Shown one piece after another: positions 1 to 12,438 of a DNA stretch of 64,000 nucleotides. Below the pieces are notes generated by a model, which was given only the letters and a program-made list of their open reading frames with translations, was not told the DNA's origin and did not search any database. The DNA comes from Lolium rigidum (Eukaryota > Streptophyta > Magnoliopsida > Poales > Poaceae). The stretch is taken from the NCBI RefSeq assembly GCF_022539505.1, contig NC_061514.1, forward strand, positions 246,934,124-246,998,123, given 5' to 3'. The translations under genes and the position numbers were made by a program. The number at the start of each line of letters is the position of its first letter. Within the stretch, counting starts at the first letter, position 1.

Positions 1-264
1 TTGCCGTAGATCGGGAAGACGAGGGTATTGCCGTACAAACCCGTGCCATTGTCGCCGACAAGTTGGGGCCACGCGCGCTTTTGTTTCGTCCGGAGTCCCC
101 GAAAGCTCCCCGGGGGGCCGGGGATGGCGTGGGATCGCCGGATGAATTTAGGCCCAAATCCGGACGAAAACGAGAAACCGGGGGCGCGACTGGGCCGATT
201 TACGCCGTCCGGATGGAAAAAAGGCTCGCCGGGGGCCTCGTCGGGGGGACGAGTGGAGATGCTC
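1..264. mobile_element. Terminal fragment of a PIF/Harbinger-like DNA transposon
   Basis: GC-rich non-coding DNA ending in GGAGATGCTC followed by TAA at 265-267. Read from the other strand this is GAGCATCTCC, a terminal motif common in grass PIF/Harbinger elements and their MITEs, which insert at three-base TNA sites. The same motif ends the larger Harbinger element at 22660. Only one end lies in the window, so family and length are unknown. Open frames across it look like chance GC-rich frames without recognisable domains. Confidence 0.5.
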
Positions 265-331
265 TAACAAATACTACACTAAGCATCTCAAGAAAATATA
301 CTACACTAAAAGCGTTTCTAACAGGGGCTGT

Positions 332-951
332 GCTACATCGAGGTCGACCTCGATTCCTGGTAAAACGAGTTCAGTCCGACCAGGTGGACTTTCCTTTTCT
401 GGCCCACCGTGGGGACCACGCACTTTCCTTTTTGGCCCACCGTGGGCACCCCGCAGCATACGAGCATCTCCCACGTGAACGCCACTTTTTTTGGGGACCG
501 CATCATAAAGCTACATCTACATCGGATACCATCTTCTTCTTACCTGCTACATGTGCGCTGGATCCCCGTCTTCTTCTTCAACACGCCAAGAACAAGGATG
601 AACCAGGGAAGAACATTCACATCCAGATTCTTGAAAAAAAACCTCCTCTCCTCTCGTCCAGTTCCTCGCCACCGCTAATCGCTACATCGATTCAATCAGC
701 TTGACGAAGAGATCTCGCTACATTGAGGGAGAGATCTGCTACATACTTGCTTGTTTCGGATCTGCTACATACATATAGGGAGATCTCGCTACATTGAGGG
801 AGGGATCTCGCTACATCTGACGACTAGCAGGTCAAGGAAAATCACCTCCAGCCCCGCCCCCTGCTACATCGTCTATCCCTCTGCAAATTCAGTTGACTGG
901 AGGTACTATCTTGACCAGATTCAGTTACATGCACCTTTCCCTTTGCTACAT
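332..951 (+). repeat. Array of GCTACAT heptamers in the MULE left subterminal region
   Basis: The heptamer GCTACAT occurs eleven times in about 620 bases (starting at 332, 510, 546, 681, 717, 738, 764, 788, 810, 863 and 945), all on the same strand and often preceded by TCTC, TCT or CTC. Clustered short motifs next to transposon ends commonly serve as transposase-binding sites. That role here is inference. Only scattered copies lie near the right end (for example 11175 and 11361). Confidence 0.7.
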
Positions 952-1160
952 CTAGTGAAAAATATGGCAGCATCAAGTCTTTAGACACCTATAGCTGCCA
1001 CTAATGTATGTTACATGCACTTAGTAGGTGACTTCTCTACTGCCTTCAGATAAAAGTAGTTGCCACTAATGTAACTATAGTTACATGCCCCAGGTTTCAT
1101 GTGCCAGAAATAAATTACTGCTTCAGGAGGTACATGTGCCCCAGGTTTCATGTAACTATA
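897..1160 (+). repeat. Subterminal direct repeat of the MULE, left copy
   Basis: The block beginning CTGGAGGTACTATCTTGACC is repeated in the same orientation at 11107-11190 near the right end. Both copies run on through CAGATTCAGTTACATGCACC and then TTGCTACATCTAG; the right copy has a short A-rich insertion between the last two. Related GTTACATGCCCCAGGT phrases follow at 1080-1150 and at 11269-11285. The repeat is direct, not inverted, so it is distinct from the terminal inverted repeats. 965-1700 otherwise holds no gene I can support. Confidence 0.7.
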
Positions 1161-1703
1161 GGACAAACAAAAAATAACAAGTTTAAAAAAAGAGCATAGA
1201 ACGCAAAGATAGCATGTAGAACACAGGATATAACACAAAAAGATGGAACACAAAAAGTAGATAGCATGTAACTGGTAGAACACAACGGTAGGACAACCAT
1301 GTAGAACACAAGAAAAAGCATGTAACTGGTAGAACAACTAGGTAGAACACAAAGCTAGGGCAGAGCTACAAAAGAACACTAGACTGCAGCTGGTATGTTA
1401 CATGCTCATACTGGTTATCAGTTCATGCTGGTTTGCCATTAGTAAAAGTAGTACTGCATAATATGTGCCCATACTGGTTGCCATGTCAGTCACATGATCT
1501 TTCCTGGTATTTCCTTGGTTTTCTGCGGAAGATATTTACAACTTGCACCTGTAAAACACAGGGAAAAAAATAAAAAGGGAGAATGTTATTTAACTGAAGA
1601 TGGTAAAAAACAGATGTAAATTTACTTTAAAAAATGTTGTGCAACCAAAAAATCTTAATGATTCATGTCATTGATTCCATGCAGATATTTGTTTTGAAGA
1701 AGA

Positions 1704-4187
1704 ATGCCAAGGGCTCGCGGATTTGAATACTGGTTTGGTGGCATTGATCTCAATGCAACTCCTGAAGCTAGTACATCAACTGATCAACATGCTGGGCAGC
1801 CGCCAGAAGTCGGAGGCCATCGTGTCGATCCCCAAGGAGATGAAGCAGGTCCTTCAAACAATGATCAGCAAGCTGATTCGCGTGCACGGACTGGTGTTAC
1901 ACTTTCCAGTGAGGAAAGCGATGGTGAAGCTGAGGTTGAGTCAACGCCCGAAGGATATGTTCCAAAGGTTCCATTTGTTGGCATGATGTTTGACACACTT
2001 GAACTAGCTTTGCAGCACTACAACATATATGCTCACCACGTTGGTTTTTCAGTGAAGATAGAATCATCTAGGAGATGTGCTAAAGATGGTAAGCTAGATA
2101 AATTTGTTTATGTCTGCAACAAATCTGGGAAGCCTAGAGAAGAAGAAGCAGTCCCCGTTAAGCAGAGGAATCGTAAGCTAACTGTGCTGACAGACTGCAA
2201 AGCAAAGCTTCGAGTAAAACGTGATGGTGCAAGATGGAAAGTTACTCAGTTTGTTGAGGTGCATACACATGAGGTGATTGACAAGTTTGCGCTGAAGAAG
2301 TACTTGAGATCCCACAACAAGATCCCTGCAGAAGTGAAAACGTTCATTGACTTGTTGCATGAAGTCAACCTTACTTCAGGAAGAATCATGGAAATCATGG
2401 GGGAGCTATATGGGAGCAAGCGAATGTCCCATACAACAAGAAAACAGCTTAGTAACTACACCGCAAAACTAGGGAACTATGACAGGATTAAAGATATCCC
2501 GTGAGCTGCTAGAGTACTTTGAAGAAATCAAGAAAGATGATCCCGGATTTTTCTACAAGTTCAAGCTAGATGCGGAAAATAAAGTGGAGAACCTGTTCTG
2601 GGTGGATAGCAAAGCAAGAGATGTCTACCCCCTGTACAATGATTGTATTTCTTTTGATACAACATTCATGACAGACCAGTACAGCATGCCATGTGCTCCT
2701 TTCATTGGAATAAATAGATATGGTCAATCCATCCAGCTTGGTTGTGGTTTTGTGAGGAATGAATCTTCTGTAAATTTTGCGTGGTTGTTTGAGCGGTTTT
2801 TAGAGGCAATGGATGGACTACATCCATTGAACATCATTATCGATCAAGATGCAGCTATCGAATCTGCTATCCTCATTGTGTTTATTGGCATCATACACAG
2901 CTTACGCAGATGGCATATAATGCAAAAAGTACAGAAAAACTTGGTACTTTTGTTGCTCAGAGAGAAGATTTGCGTTTAGAGTTCAATGATGTGATTGACT
3001 ACAGCATGACACCGGAAGAGTTTGAACAGCGGTGGGCAACTATGGTGGAAACGCATGGGGTTGCAGATAACACACATTTTCTTGACCTCTATGATTTGCG
3101 TGAGTGTTTTGTGCCAGCATAGTTCCGCCACCGGTTTTTCCCATTCCTTCAAACTACATCTAGAAGTGAAGGGTTTAATGCTGTTCTTAAGAAGTATGTT
3201 CATCCACATGATAGCCTTGTTCATTTCTTCAAGCAGTACATGAAACTGCAGGAAAGAATTGTCTGTAATCGAAGATGCTCATGAGTTTGATGGTGATGAG
3301 AAGACAGTTAGGCTTTGGGGGGACTTTCCTATGGAGAAGCAGATCCTTCAGACATACACCATGCCCATCTACAACCGCTTTCAGCTTGAGCTTCGCAAGA
3401 TTACATCCTACAATATTCGTGACATTGGTGTTACTGAACAAGGGAGCATTCATGAGGTTTTCCCCATACAAGGATCCGTGCGCGGGTATGGTAGGAGGAG
3501 TTATCGTGTCGATGTTGATGTAGCTAATGGAATCTACAATTGTGAATGTTGCAAAATTAACAGGGATGGTATCCTGTGCTGCCATGCAATGAAAGTTATG
3601 TCACATGTAGGGATGGTTACAAAATACCGAGAGCACTACATCCTACCCAGGTGGTGTCTACCCCCTCCCGACATATTTGCACCGCGGGATGAGAGACAAG
3701 AAAAACCTGTTGGCCAGAAACTATCTAGAAAATATATGAGATTGCTTAGATATGGTAACCTGTGCAGTGATTTTGCTAAGCTTGCTGTTGGTTTAGCGGC
3801 CTCGCAGAAAACTAATGAAATAGCTGAACGGCACATGAGAGCAATGGAGAAAGACATGGCAGATTTGAAAAAGGCTAATGCTCGATGCACTCAAAAAAGG
3901 AAGAGCGCCAAGCATCCAAGTGAACCCCAACCCCGCTAATGATTCACAAGAAAGTGTACCTATGGAAGAAGATGTCTGCTACTCGTGGAGAATCGGAAGC
4001 TAGTAACCCACCAATGTCGGCGACAAAAGGGCGCCCGTGTTCAAAAAGAAAGAAAGGTGGTCTACGATTCACGTAAACCAAAACAAGGTCTTTGTGGTGT
4101 GCGCAAGCAACCAGGTCACGATGCTCGTACGTGTGAGGTGCGACTAGCAAACCTAGAGAAGTACAGTTTGTTGGGCCTTTTTCATTG
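1704..4187 (+). pseudogene. FAR1/MULE-type transposase, several frameshifts
   Basis: Transposase of the MULE; related plant proteins FHY3/FAR1 are domesticated versions. In order: an N-terminal FAR1 DNA-binding region (1986-2330, with paired Cys residues and HTHEV); the MULE catalytic region (about 2640-2860) with DTTFMTDQY, probably the first acidic residue, and IIDQDAAIESA, probably the second; then the conserved FRHRFFPFLQ-type block (3123-3250). A SWIM zinc finger follows (3530-3600, C-E-C then C-C-H) and a C-terminal CCHC knuckle (about 4093-4137, CGVRKQPGHDARTC). Frame changes occur near 2495, 2930 and 3255, and a TAG at 3120-3122 replaces what is probably Tyr. The last two frame changes sit at CAG and CTG triplets. 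The ATG at 1704 opens the first frame. The gene is convergent with the Ulp1-type gene. Confidence 0.88.
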
Positions 4188-4504
4188 ATTTGAAAAAAAG
4201 AAGAAACATGTATAAGAAGTGAAGGACATTGTGTTTGATTTAAAAAACATGTGTTACATTACAGGCCTCATGTTACCTTGTCGAACAAATTTGTACGAGA
4301 CCTTTTTGCGAATATTTAAATGATTTTTGAGACAGTATGTTTTCTGATGCGGAAAAATGTATCTTATGATTGTCAACTTATACTTTATTGCATTTGCTGA
4401 ATTCTTTTCGATAGAGTAAAAATAAAGTAACTATGCAAAGTCAGTATTGATACATAGGTAACAGTAAAAAAGGAAAAAAAGAGCATGGTTAGAGATATGA
4501 ATTA
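4188..4504. other. Intergenic spacer between convergent transposase and Ulp1-type genes
   Basis: AT-rich DNA of about 317 bases with no coding signal. It lies between two gene 3' ends and presumably holds both polyadenylation regions. I see no motif strong enough to name a site. Confidence 0.5.
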
Positions 4505-7500
4505 CTACTTGACCACATTTTCTAGACAAATAACTGCCAATGGGATCCTGCTTGGGCATGCTTCAAGATTCTTCAGTGTGAAAAAACCACAGTCATACCT
4601 GGGAGATGAAAAATATAATGTGTTCAGTCAGACTATTAGAAACAACATAAATGAAAAACCTACAGTTAAATGAAGTTACATTGTTCCAAAAAAATATAAA
4701 AAATGCGTTATACGTTTGAATTGAAAAGTATTATGAAGCTTACCCATTGTTTTGGCGCGGGCTATCAATTATCTCTATAGGCCAGTCCATGATCTTTATC
4801 TTTGAGTTGGAATACTGTCTGGTCCAGTTAGTCTTTATGCCAACAATTAGCAAGTGGCAAGCGTGCATGTTTACTGGCTCGGAATTGTTTTCTAGTGAAT
4901 CATATATCTCGAACCTCTGAGCTTTGATGTTCAGGTTAACAAGCCAGTAATGGCCTGATGCATCCTTTGGTGTTCCAGGAAAAGCTTGAAGTGTAGGGAA
5001 ACAAACCTGTAATGTAACAAAAATAGATGTGGGATTGTGATGAGGAATCATAAAAGATAAAAAACATTCTAGTAATAAAAAGGTTTGATCAGGAAAATGA
5101 TTAGTAATAAAAAAATCAGGTTAGTACTTACAATGTCTTTGTGATCCAATCTGTTTGATGGACTGTTTTCGAAACATCGTGTTACTTCCTTGAGGTTATC
5201 ACGTCCCTCAATTAGCTACGACTGTTCGAACAGATAAAAAGTAAAACCAATTACTATTGAGAAAAAGAGAAAGAATAATTAGTTGCACATGTGTTCCACT
5301 AATTTCAAGTTCTATCTGATTATCCAAAAAAAAGAGAAAGAGAACAAATTGGACATAACTTACAGCTATACGCAGAGGCATAATGACCTTTTTTGGGTTT
5401 TGATTTTCCCTTTTGATGATGTTGATTCCAATTTCTGCAACAGTGTTGTACAACTTGTTCCTTGGCCTAACAGATTCAGCAAGGTCACCAAGACTAACAT
5501 ATATGTCAACCAGGTCTATAACTATTTCCTTGTTGAAAGGGTCCCTTGGTGCATGTTTCCATCCATGCTGGCAGACCATGCTATACACCTCGTCAACGTG
5601 ACTTGTTGACATAAAATGTTCTACTAGTTTGTGAGTTGACAAAAGGCGATTTCGCATACTGTCCTGGCTTGGAAATCCTCTTTTCATACTCATGAGGCAC
5701 TGCTGTAATGCTAGATGCTGGTTGTTTCGACTTTAGATTCATGCGATCTTGAGCTACCTCTTCCTTCCTAGCTTCAGTTCCATCAAGATTGTTTTGTTCG
5801 TTTTCAGTTCCTTCGCCTAGGTCATTGACATCTGGAGGAGTGTCGAGATCAAATAGTGGAGGATCTGCAGCCCGTCTGATTGCTTCTTCCCTTTTTTCGA
5901 TTCAGAGCTTTCGAAGTCAAGCTTTCTATTCATAGGATCATGTGCGGCGGATTGGGGCACATCCGTCGTCGTTGTCCTTGGTACTGAATTTTCCTCCTCT
6001 CGATTTGATAGCTGCAGCAACTTGTGACCTAGTCTCGCTCGCGCGAATTGCTACCGCTTGGGCTGCCTCCCGATACGGTTGCATTTTTCCTTGGTGTTGT
6101 GCCTATTCCATCCTTCATAGGATCTGTTTTTGAGCTCTTGATGCACAGCTAGACCTAGTTCGGTACCTGCCTGGTGATGTTACATTGGTTTCCTCAACTT
6201 TGGTTCTCTTGTCTTTTTTGTCAACAAACCTTACATCTTTCCTTTTCTTTGGTATAATTTTAGGCTCCATTTGAGCAAGAATTTGTTTGCACTCAGGCCT
6301 CAGAGTAGCATCATGCACGAGTTTCAGCCCATCCATTGAAGGTTCCATTTGTGGTATGTTCTTCATTAACTGAAACCTATCTAGAATAGGTGTGCCGATA
6401 TCAACGAACTCAGGTTCTTCGAACAAAGGAAATTCAGGCTGTTTGTGTATCTTGGTGCCAACATACTTCAAGAACTCCTTCCTCCTATTTTCTTCTAGTT
6501 TGGATTCTGATTCTTCACTGCAAGTGATGTCATCTGCTAACTTGTTTGGTGTCTGTACCACATGTTCCTTCTGTGATGAAGTCATGTTTGCGTTGCGATC
6601 GATGGCAGCAAAATTGATGCATCTAGTTTCTGGTTTAACTTCTTCTTCATTGATTTCATGTTGGTCAACATCATCCTCTGCTCTGTTACATCTTTTCCTC
6701 TTCAGATCCCTCATCAAAGCCACTATGTGTTCAGTTTACGCACTGTCAATGTGAGTAAACTTGAGGGTGTTGGTTGTGACATTATCAGTATCTGCCAATG
6801 TAACCTCTGCATCTTCAAGAACTTTATTTCCTTTGCCACCAATGAGTGGAATAACATTTCCACATTCCTGCTCCACTCATCGTAACTTCAGCTTGTTCTT
6901 CAAGTTTTCCATGATCACTGAGCTGATTATCGAATGTGGCAGCACTTTTTGCAGTGGGAAGAGCATGTTTCGTGGTGTGCTGGTCCTCTATGGGCAACAC
7001 TGCATTCTTTTGTGCTGATATTTCTGAGTCAACTATAACTACATGCTCCTCATCCTTTTGAAGATTCTTCGCTTCATCTTCTTTTTCCATACTCGCATGT
7101 TCACTGACAAGCTTTTTGGTTTTGGCATCAGAGCTTGCGGGAGCAGGATCAGACTCTTTCTTCTCTGACTCTCAAATTGCTATGACTGCGCCAATTGAAG
7201 GATGTTGGGTGGCATGCGTGTTACCATCCAACTTTTATTCTCCTTGTACATTCTCTTTACTGGTAGTATTGCTTGGTCCTGCTTTAGTTACATCTGCCGT
7301 TGTTATTTTACTTGAATCCTTGGTTTCCACTTGAGAATGAATCGTACCAACATCCTCATGTTTAGGACCTTGCAACTATGTGTCTTTGTGTACCTTTGGT
7401 TTCCTTGGAGGAGCTCTCTTGCTTTTTTTTGGACTGGGTAATCTTGATTTCTCTGGCATAGAATTGTGGTTCCTTGATGTCGTTGGGTCACTTCGGCTCG

Positions 7501-9479
7501 TGGCTAGGTTCCTGACTAGCATCTGCAAGGAAGCTTCAAAACCATGGCACGCATACTCAACTGCTTCAGTAAATCTCCTTTTGTCCTACAAAGAAGATAA
7601 TTGGAAAGAAATGAGATGTACTGTAGAAGAAGAAATTTAAAATTGTTGTTCATAGAAAATGGTGTTTTATATAAATTTTTCAAAAAGGATGTAATGATAG
7701 TGGTCAGCATTTAAATGTGCAAGTATATAAAAAAACGATTGCACGACTTACTTCCTGTGTAACGTTTTGTGGAGCATTCTTTTCGATGAACTTGGTTATT
7801 TTGCGAGGGTCTGAGAATAGAATGCTTTGTGACATCTGAACATATTCATCTTCTTCTGGTTGCCCATTGTCATTAGCAGTATTGTTGTTTTCATACCCTC
7901 GTGCCGGTGCATCGGATGGGCCACTTGTTATGCCTTTTGCAACTTCGTACTCCGACATGCAACCATCATTACCACAGACTTTCATTCATCTCTAGATCGG
8001 ATGCAACATTCACATTTTCATTATCACTTCCATCTGTTATTGTCCTGTCATCCGATGCATCTTGTACTTCTGAGAATTCTTGCTTTAGCTGCAATCATAT
8101 CGAGCAAAAACATAAGGAATATAATAAGGTTGTTTCTTAAAAAGACATGAGTGTGAAATGCAATGTAACATGTCAGAGTAATGGAGTTTATGAAAAAACA
8201 AACACCAAAAGCACCTCAATGAAGAGGGAAAAACTCACCGGTAATGCACCGAATGAGCCATTTTCTTTAGTGTCTTGCTTTATAGCTTTTCTAACCATTT
8301 CATTTGTCCATACTGACACTCTAGTACCTTCAGGGTTTACATCCAAATCTCGCAACTGTAATGAGTCAAGATATTTTACCTGTCATAAAAAAAGAGAAGA
8401 AAAAGAAGACCATGGATGTAAGTAAAAGTGTTTCCTTTGTAGAATCATGTTGAGAAGAGACGATGCATGGGTAAAAGTTAGATTTCAAAAACATATGAAT
8501 AAAATTGGAGAAGGAAGAGGTACCATGAGGTACAGCATGCATGGACTGACTTGTTCCTTGTCTGCATCTACACTCAATGATTTACAAAGGATCATTATAA
8601 CAAACTTGCACATGTTGAGCCGTTTTGCTTCTTTAATATTTATCAATGAAGGATATACTCTAGGGCTGACGCGGATTCCAGTTGTTGGAGCCAGAACAGA
8701 GCACATTGCAAAAGTTATGAAAAGCCTCAGAAATTTGCTGTTAGCAGGTCTCATTGCAGTAAGCTTTGTTTCTAATGAGGTAAGGGTCGGCTGTTTCCTC
8801 CCAGTAAGCGATAGTTGCTCCTTCATGAAAGCAGTTGCCTCTCGATCTCGAGCAAAAATGACATCAATATCTCCAAATGGAACACCAATAACTTGTTGAA
8901 CAGACTCTTCTGTCACAGGTATTGCGCCACGTCCCGGGACACTAATGTGCAAGACACTCGGATCAAAGCTTTCCATTAGAAACCGGCACGGATCAGGATG
9001 CAACTTAGAACACTTAATATCCAGGAGACCGCCATAGTCATTGTTCCTTATCAACAGCCTGTTGTTCCTCTGTAATGTTTCGGTATATCCTGACCATCCT
9101 CATAGGTGAAGCTCTCTGAAACAATTTCTTACTTTTTGTCTACATAACAAAGCAAAAAAGTAGTTGAAAAAAATCAGAGGATGTATTTTTCACTATGACA
9201 GTTACAGAAATACAAATGAAAAAGAGCAAAAAAGGCAGTAGACTAGGATGTTATAAAGAGACTAACCATATTATCTTGGTGCTGTTCATTACCAGCCCCT
9301 GGAGATTCTTGTTTCACAAATTGAATGGCTGGTCTAGCTTCAGGCACATTTTCCTCTTGCTTGATTAGGAATTGGACTGGTGACATCGAACGCTTCAGTG
9401 TAAGCTTATGGCGCATCTGGTTGTACTTTGAATATCTTCTGACAGACTTGTTTTTCTTGTTACTACTAGATCTTGTCAT
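4505..9479 (-). pseudogene. Ulp1-type cysteine protease gene carried by the MULE
   Basis: Peptidase family C48 proteins remove SUMO or related modifiers; the substrate here is unknown. Supported exons on the minus strand: 9479-9267 (basic start, MTRSSSNKK), 9139 to about 8535, 8379-8239, 8088-7752, from 7585 through an acidic low-complexity region to about 5364, about 5220-5132, 5006-4744 and 4598-4505. Most junctions are GT-AG. The catalytic parts survive: His in HYWLVNLN, Asp in EIYDS (both about 4940-4895), Gln in PRQNNG and Cys in YDCGFF, the last two joined across the final intron. The exon near 9050-8550 (GIRVSPRVYPSLINIKEAKR) matches the N-terminal region usual in plant transposon Ulp1-like proteins. 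Defects: frameshifts near 9070, 7990 and in the acidic region, and a TAG at 5213-5215. The protease domain itself is uninterrupted. Confidence 0.8.
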
Positions 9480-9932
9480 TGTACTCGTAACAAAAAATCT
9501 GCATAAAAAAAGAAGTTACAATTTATTAGAAAAATGTAACTCGCATAAGACATTTCCCGTAAAAGTGAACCCTTAAAAATTCAGAGTAATAGAAATTGAG
9601 ATGGAATACATTACAGAAAAAGAGTTATAGACTCTCTCTAAAAAGAAACGAACAATCCACACATATATAAAAAAATACAGACCATAAATGTCGTTCATAG
9701 GAACTAATAGAAAATGAGAATGAAGGTTCGACATAATAAAAAGTACTTATTACATTTCCATGTTCAGAAGTACATTGCAAGCATAGGTAAAAAACACAAT
9801 GGGGAATATGACAAACAAGATTTGGGAACATCCTCCCAAAAATCTAGTTATGAAATTCCAAAAAAACAAAACAATCACTTCGAAGCCTCTCCCCCCCGGT
9901 GCAGCCTGATGGTATTTCCTCCCCTAGATGCA

Positions 9933-10748
9933 CTAGACAACACGTTCCCATGCATCATCAATTGAAGCCCTGAAATATATTGGCATGAAAGACGCGTCAA
10001 GGGCAGCAATCCTTTTGTTGACATATGCTACTCGATAGAACTTGATCATCATGTGTCCACCCACGTAGAAGTGATGGATAGATGTGTAATGAGCTTCAAA
10101 TGTGGTCCTGTACTTCATGTACATTGTTCCATCTTGGTCAACAGCAAACTTGTGGTTTGGGAGGTTGGCAACTCGTATGGCATACAGGAAATCCCTACGG
10201 CGTCCTAAATACTTGATTTCCACTCTGAGCAGAGAATCTGAAGGGCCTTCTTGTCACCAAGGATGTCCATTGTGGTGGCGGACAACGTGGGGTAGTAATG
10301 CAAATCCATGTCTTCGATTGGAGTCCCAAACCCTCTAGGGTAGTGCATAATAGAATTGCCTTCATGGCATGCAAGGAAATGCTCAACAGTGCATGAGTAA
10401 ACATCATCTTCATCATAAGGTAACATGCTGATGGTTTCGAGGTTGATGCATTTGATCAACGTGTCATTAAACTTGAAGGTGCCCCTTGTGTAATCTAGGT
10501 TTAGTGCATCAACTGGGTTTGTGCACCTAACAATCGCTTGAGCATGCCGTGTGTCTGTTTACGACATAATTGATAGGAGCAGAAGTCAAAGCTCCGACCG
10601 TGTGGAGTGCATGGAAAATTGCCTCGAGTGATGAAGAGAAACGGACACAAACCAAGAGGACACCAATTACCGGGCCGGACCGTGGACTAAGGTAATCCAT
10701 AACTAAACGAGAAACCATGGGGTTCCTAGATTCTTCGTTGTTGTCCAT
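9933..10748 (-). pseudogene. Third MULE gene, unknown function, two single-base frame breaks
   Basis: Starts at the ATG at 10748 (MDNNEESRNPMVSRLV). One open product of about 270 residues is recovered if two single-base breaks are allowed, near 10550 and near 10215. Visible blocks include DYLSPRSGPVIGVLL, YDEDDVYSCTVEHFLACH, HYYPTLSATTMDILGDK, and a C-terminal part rich in Tyr, His and Arg (about residues 180-270). There is no signal peptide, membrane segment, zinc motif or nuclease motif that I can recognise. It lies upstream of, and in the same direction as, the Ulp1-type gene (454-base spacer), so it is either a separate gene or a distal 5' exon of it. The second break is next to a CAG triplet and may be sequence error. 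Confidence 0.62.
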
Positions 10749-12438
10749 AGTTATATTTTCTGTCTAAGAACATTAGTTAGTTTTACTGTGAAAACAAAAA
10801 ACAACTAATCTGAATATACAGAAGGAAAAAAGGCTAGCTCAAATCTCTTATTGCATATAGCATATATGTAAGCTGCATGTTCCATTTTGTGTCCTACACA
10901 TTATGATGTTACATTCACCAAAAAACTCAATCGTAGAACAAAAAGGATGGTAGAGAGTGGGAGCTATAAATTTTAAACAAGGTCGACGTGATGCTATAAA
11001 CACTGCATGTAAGATGAGCAAATCTATAGTTACCTTACATGCCACTAAAAGTAGCCAGAAAAAAAATTTAAGTATAGATATCTCATGTAACATACTACGT
11101 CGAGGTCTGGAGGTAATATACTGACCAGATTCAGTTACATGCACCTAGCAAAAAAAGAAAAAATCCCTTTCCCCTTGCTACATCTAGCAAAATATGTTAC
11201 AAGCTTGTTTTTCTTTTACTTACACAGCTACAGCTGCTGGTAATGAACACAAACATATCATGTTCAGTTACATGCCCCAGGTATAGCTATCATGTGACAT
11301 GCAGTAATGCAGATACTATATCATGGTTTGTGTGACCTAGTTACATGGTTTGTGGACCATGTGCTACATGCTTTGTGACATCTGAACAACTGATAACCAT
11401 TAATTTTTGCAGGGACTAAACTAGACTTAGCATTTGATTTTGCAGATGCACAATACAAAAAATGAAAAACAGGGGACACTGTTACATTTTCATTCCCACA
11501 TACATAGCACACTGCATGCAAAACCATGGGTGCATGTAACCACTAGATAGGAAGAGCATACCATTAGAATGTAACACTGTATAAAACAAACATAAGCTAT
11601 GAGCATAGTGATGAGCATGTACTCGTAAACCGCAGATATGTGCAAATCCGACTAGGGGCACATGCAACATCAACATAAACAGCTCGGATAGACACCTGTT
11701 TGCATAAAAAAAAGGATCCACAAACATCAGCTATGAGCTTGACCATGTATATGTTGCTACAACTAAAATCAGCAAGCTATGGAGGGGAGATCCTCGAAAA
11801 ATAACTTAGATCTGTGAATGCTTCAATAGATTCTAACATATGCTCAACGAAAATCGACATCACTTACCAGGAACAGGTCGGGCGCAAAAGTAGATGTAGC
11901 AGCAAACAGAGAAAAAGCCGAAAAATCCCTGAATCCCTGGCAGAACATGCGAAAGTTGTAACCACAGAGAGCAAAAATAGATGCGGTGCTGCAGTCGAGG
12001 GAGGAGAGCGCGCAAAGCAGACCTCACCGTCGACGAGCGATGCAGGGATGTGACCAGCGCGCGACGAAGCAAACCTTCCCCCCGCCGAGCGGACGAAAAT
12101 GGAGCTCCGACGACGAATCAGCCGCCACCCGACATGGTGTACACCCGCCGCGGCCAGGATCTTCTACTCTACAGCGAGAATCGCGGGGGAGCGGCGGCGA
12201 TTTTGCGAAGCTCCGAGAGAGATTTGGGCGAAGGGCGAAATGGATGACGACGACCGCACGAGTCCCGAAATTTGAACCGCCTGGGAAATTACTACACGCA
12301 CCAAAAAGCGGTCGGACGTTACGACCAGGTGGTGGCCCCGCGCGGGACGACGCGCGATCATCCGATCTGATCCAACGGCGTGGACGCGCGACCTCGGCGT
12401 ACGACCAAAAGGAAGTCGACTATGAGATAGAATTTGCG
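10749..12438. other. Right subterminal, non-coding part of the MULE
   Basis: It contains the right copy of the subterminal direct repeat (11107-11190), many GTTACATG or CATGTAAC phrases up to about 11720, and a GC-rich terminal portion from about 11980. No open frame here has recognisable protein features. The GC-rich end may act as promoter for the leftward genes; this is inference from position only. Confidence 0.55.

Larger units (their letters stand above)
325..12438. mobile_element. Mutator-like element (MULE), 12.1 kb, three genes
   Basis: It is bounded by a perfect 9-bp direct repeat, TTCTAACAG at 316-324 and 12439-12447, the size expected for a Mutator target duplication. The termini are weak inverted repeats: the left GGGCTGTGCTACATC and the right (other strand) CGCAAATTCTATCTC align without gaps and share CTA, TC, GTCGAC and TC blocks over about 30 bases. 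Inside are a FAR1-type transposase (+), an Ulp1-type protease gene (-) and a third gene of unknown function (-). MULEs carrying Ulp1-like genes are known in plants as the Kaonashi group; assignment to that group is my inference. Several indels and stops suggest this copy is no longer autonomous, subject to the sequencing-error caveat. Confidence 0.85.

Noticed and set aside
63..704. 213-codon open frame at the window start
   Set aside because: It crosses the Harbinger end at 264, its target site and the MULE boundary, so it cannot be one gene. The composition is GC-rich chance coding.
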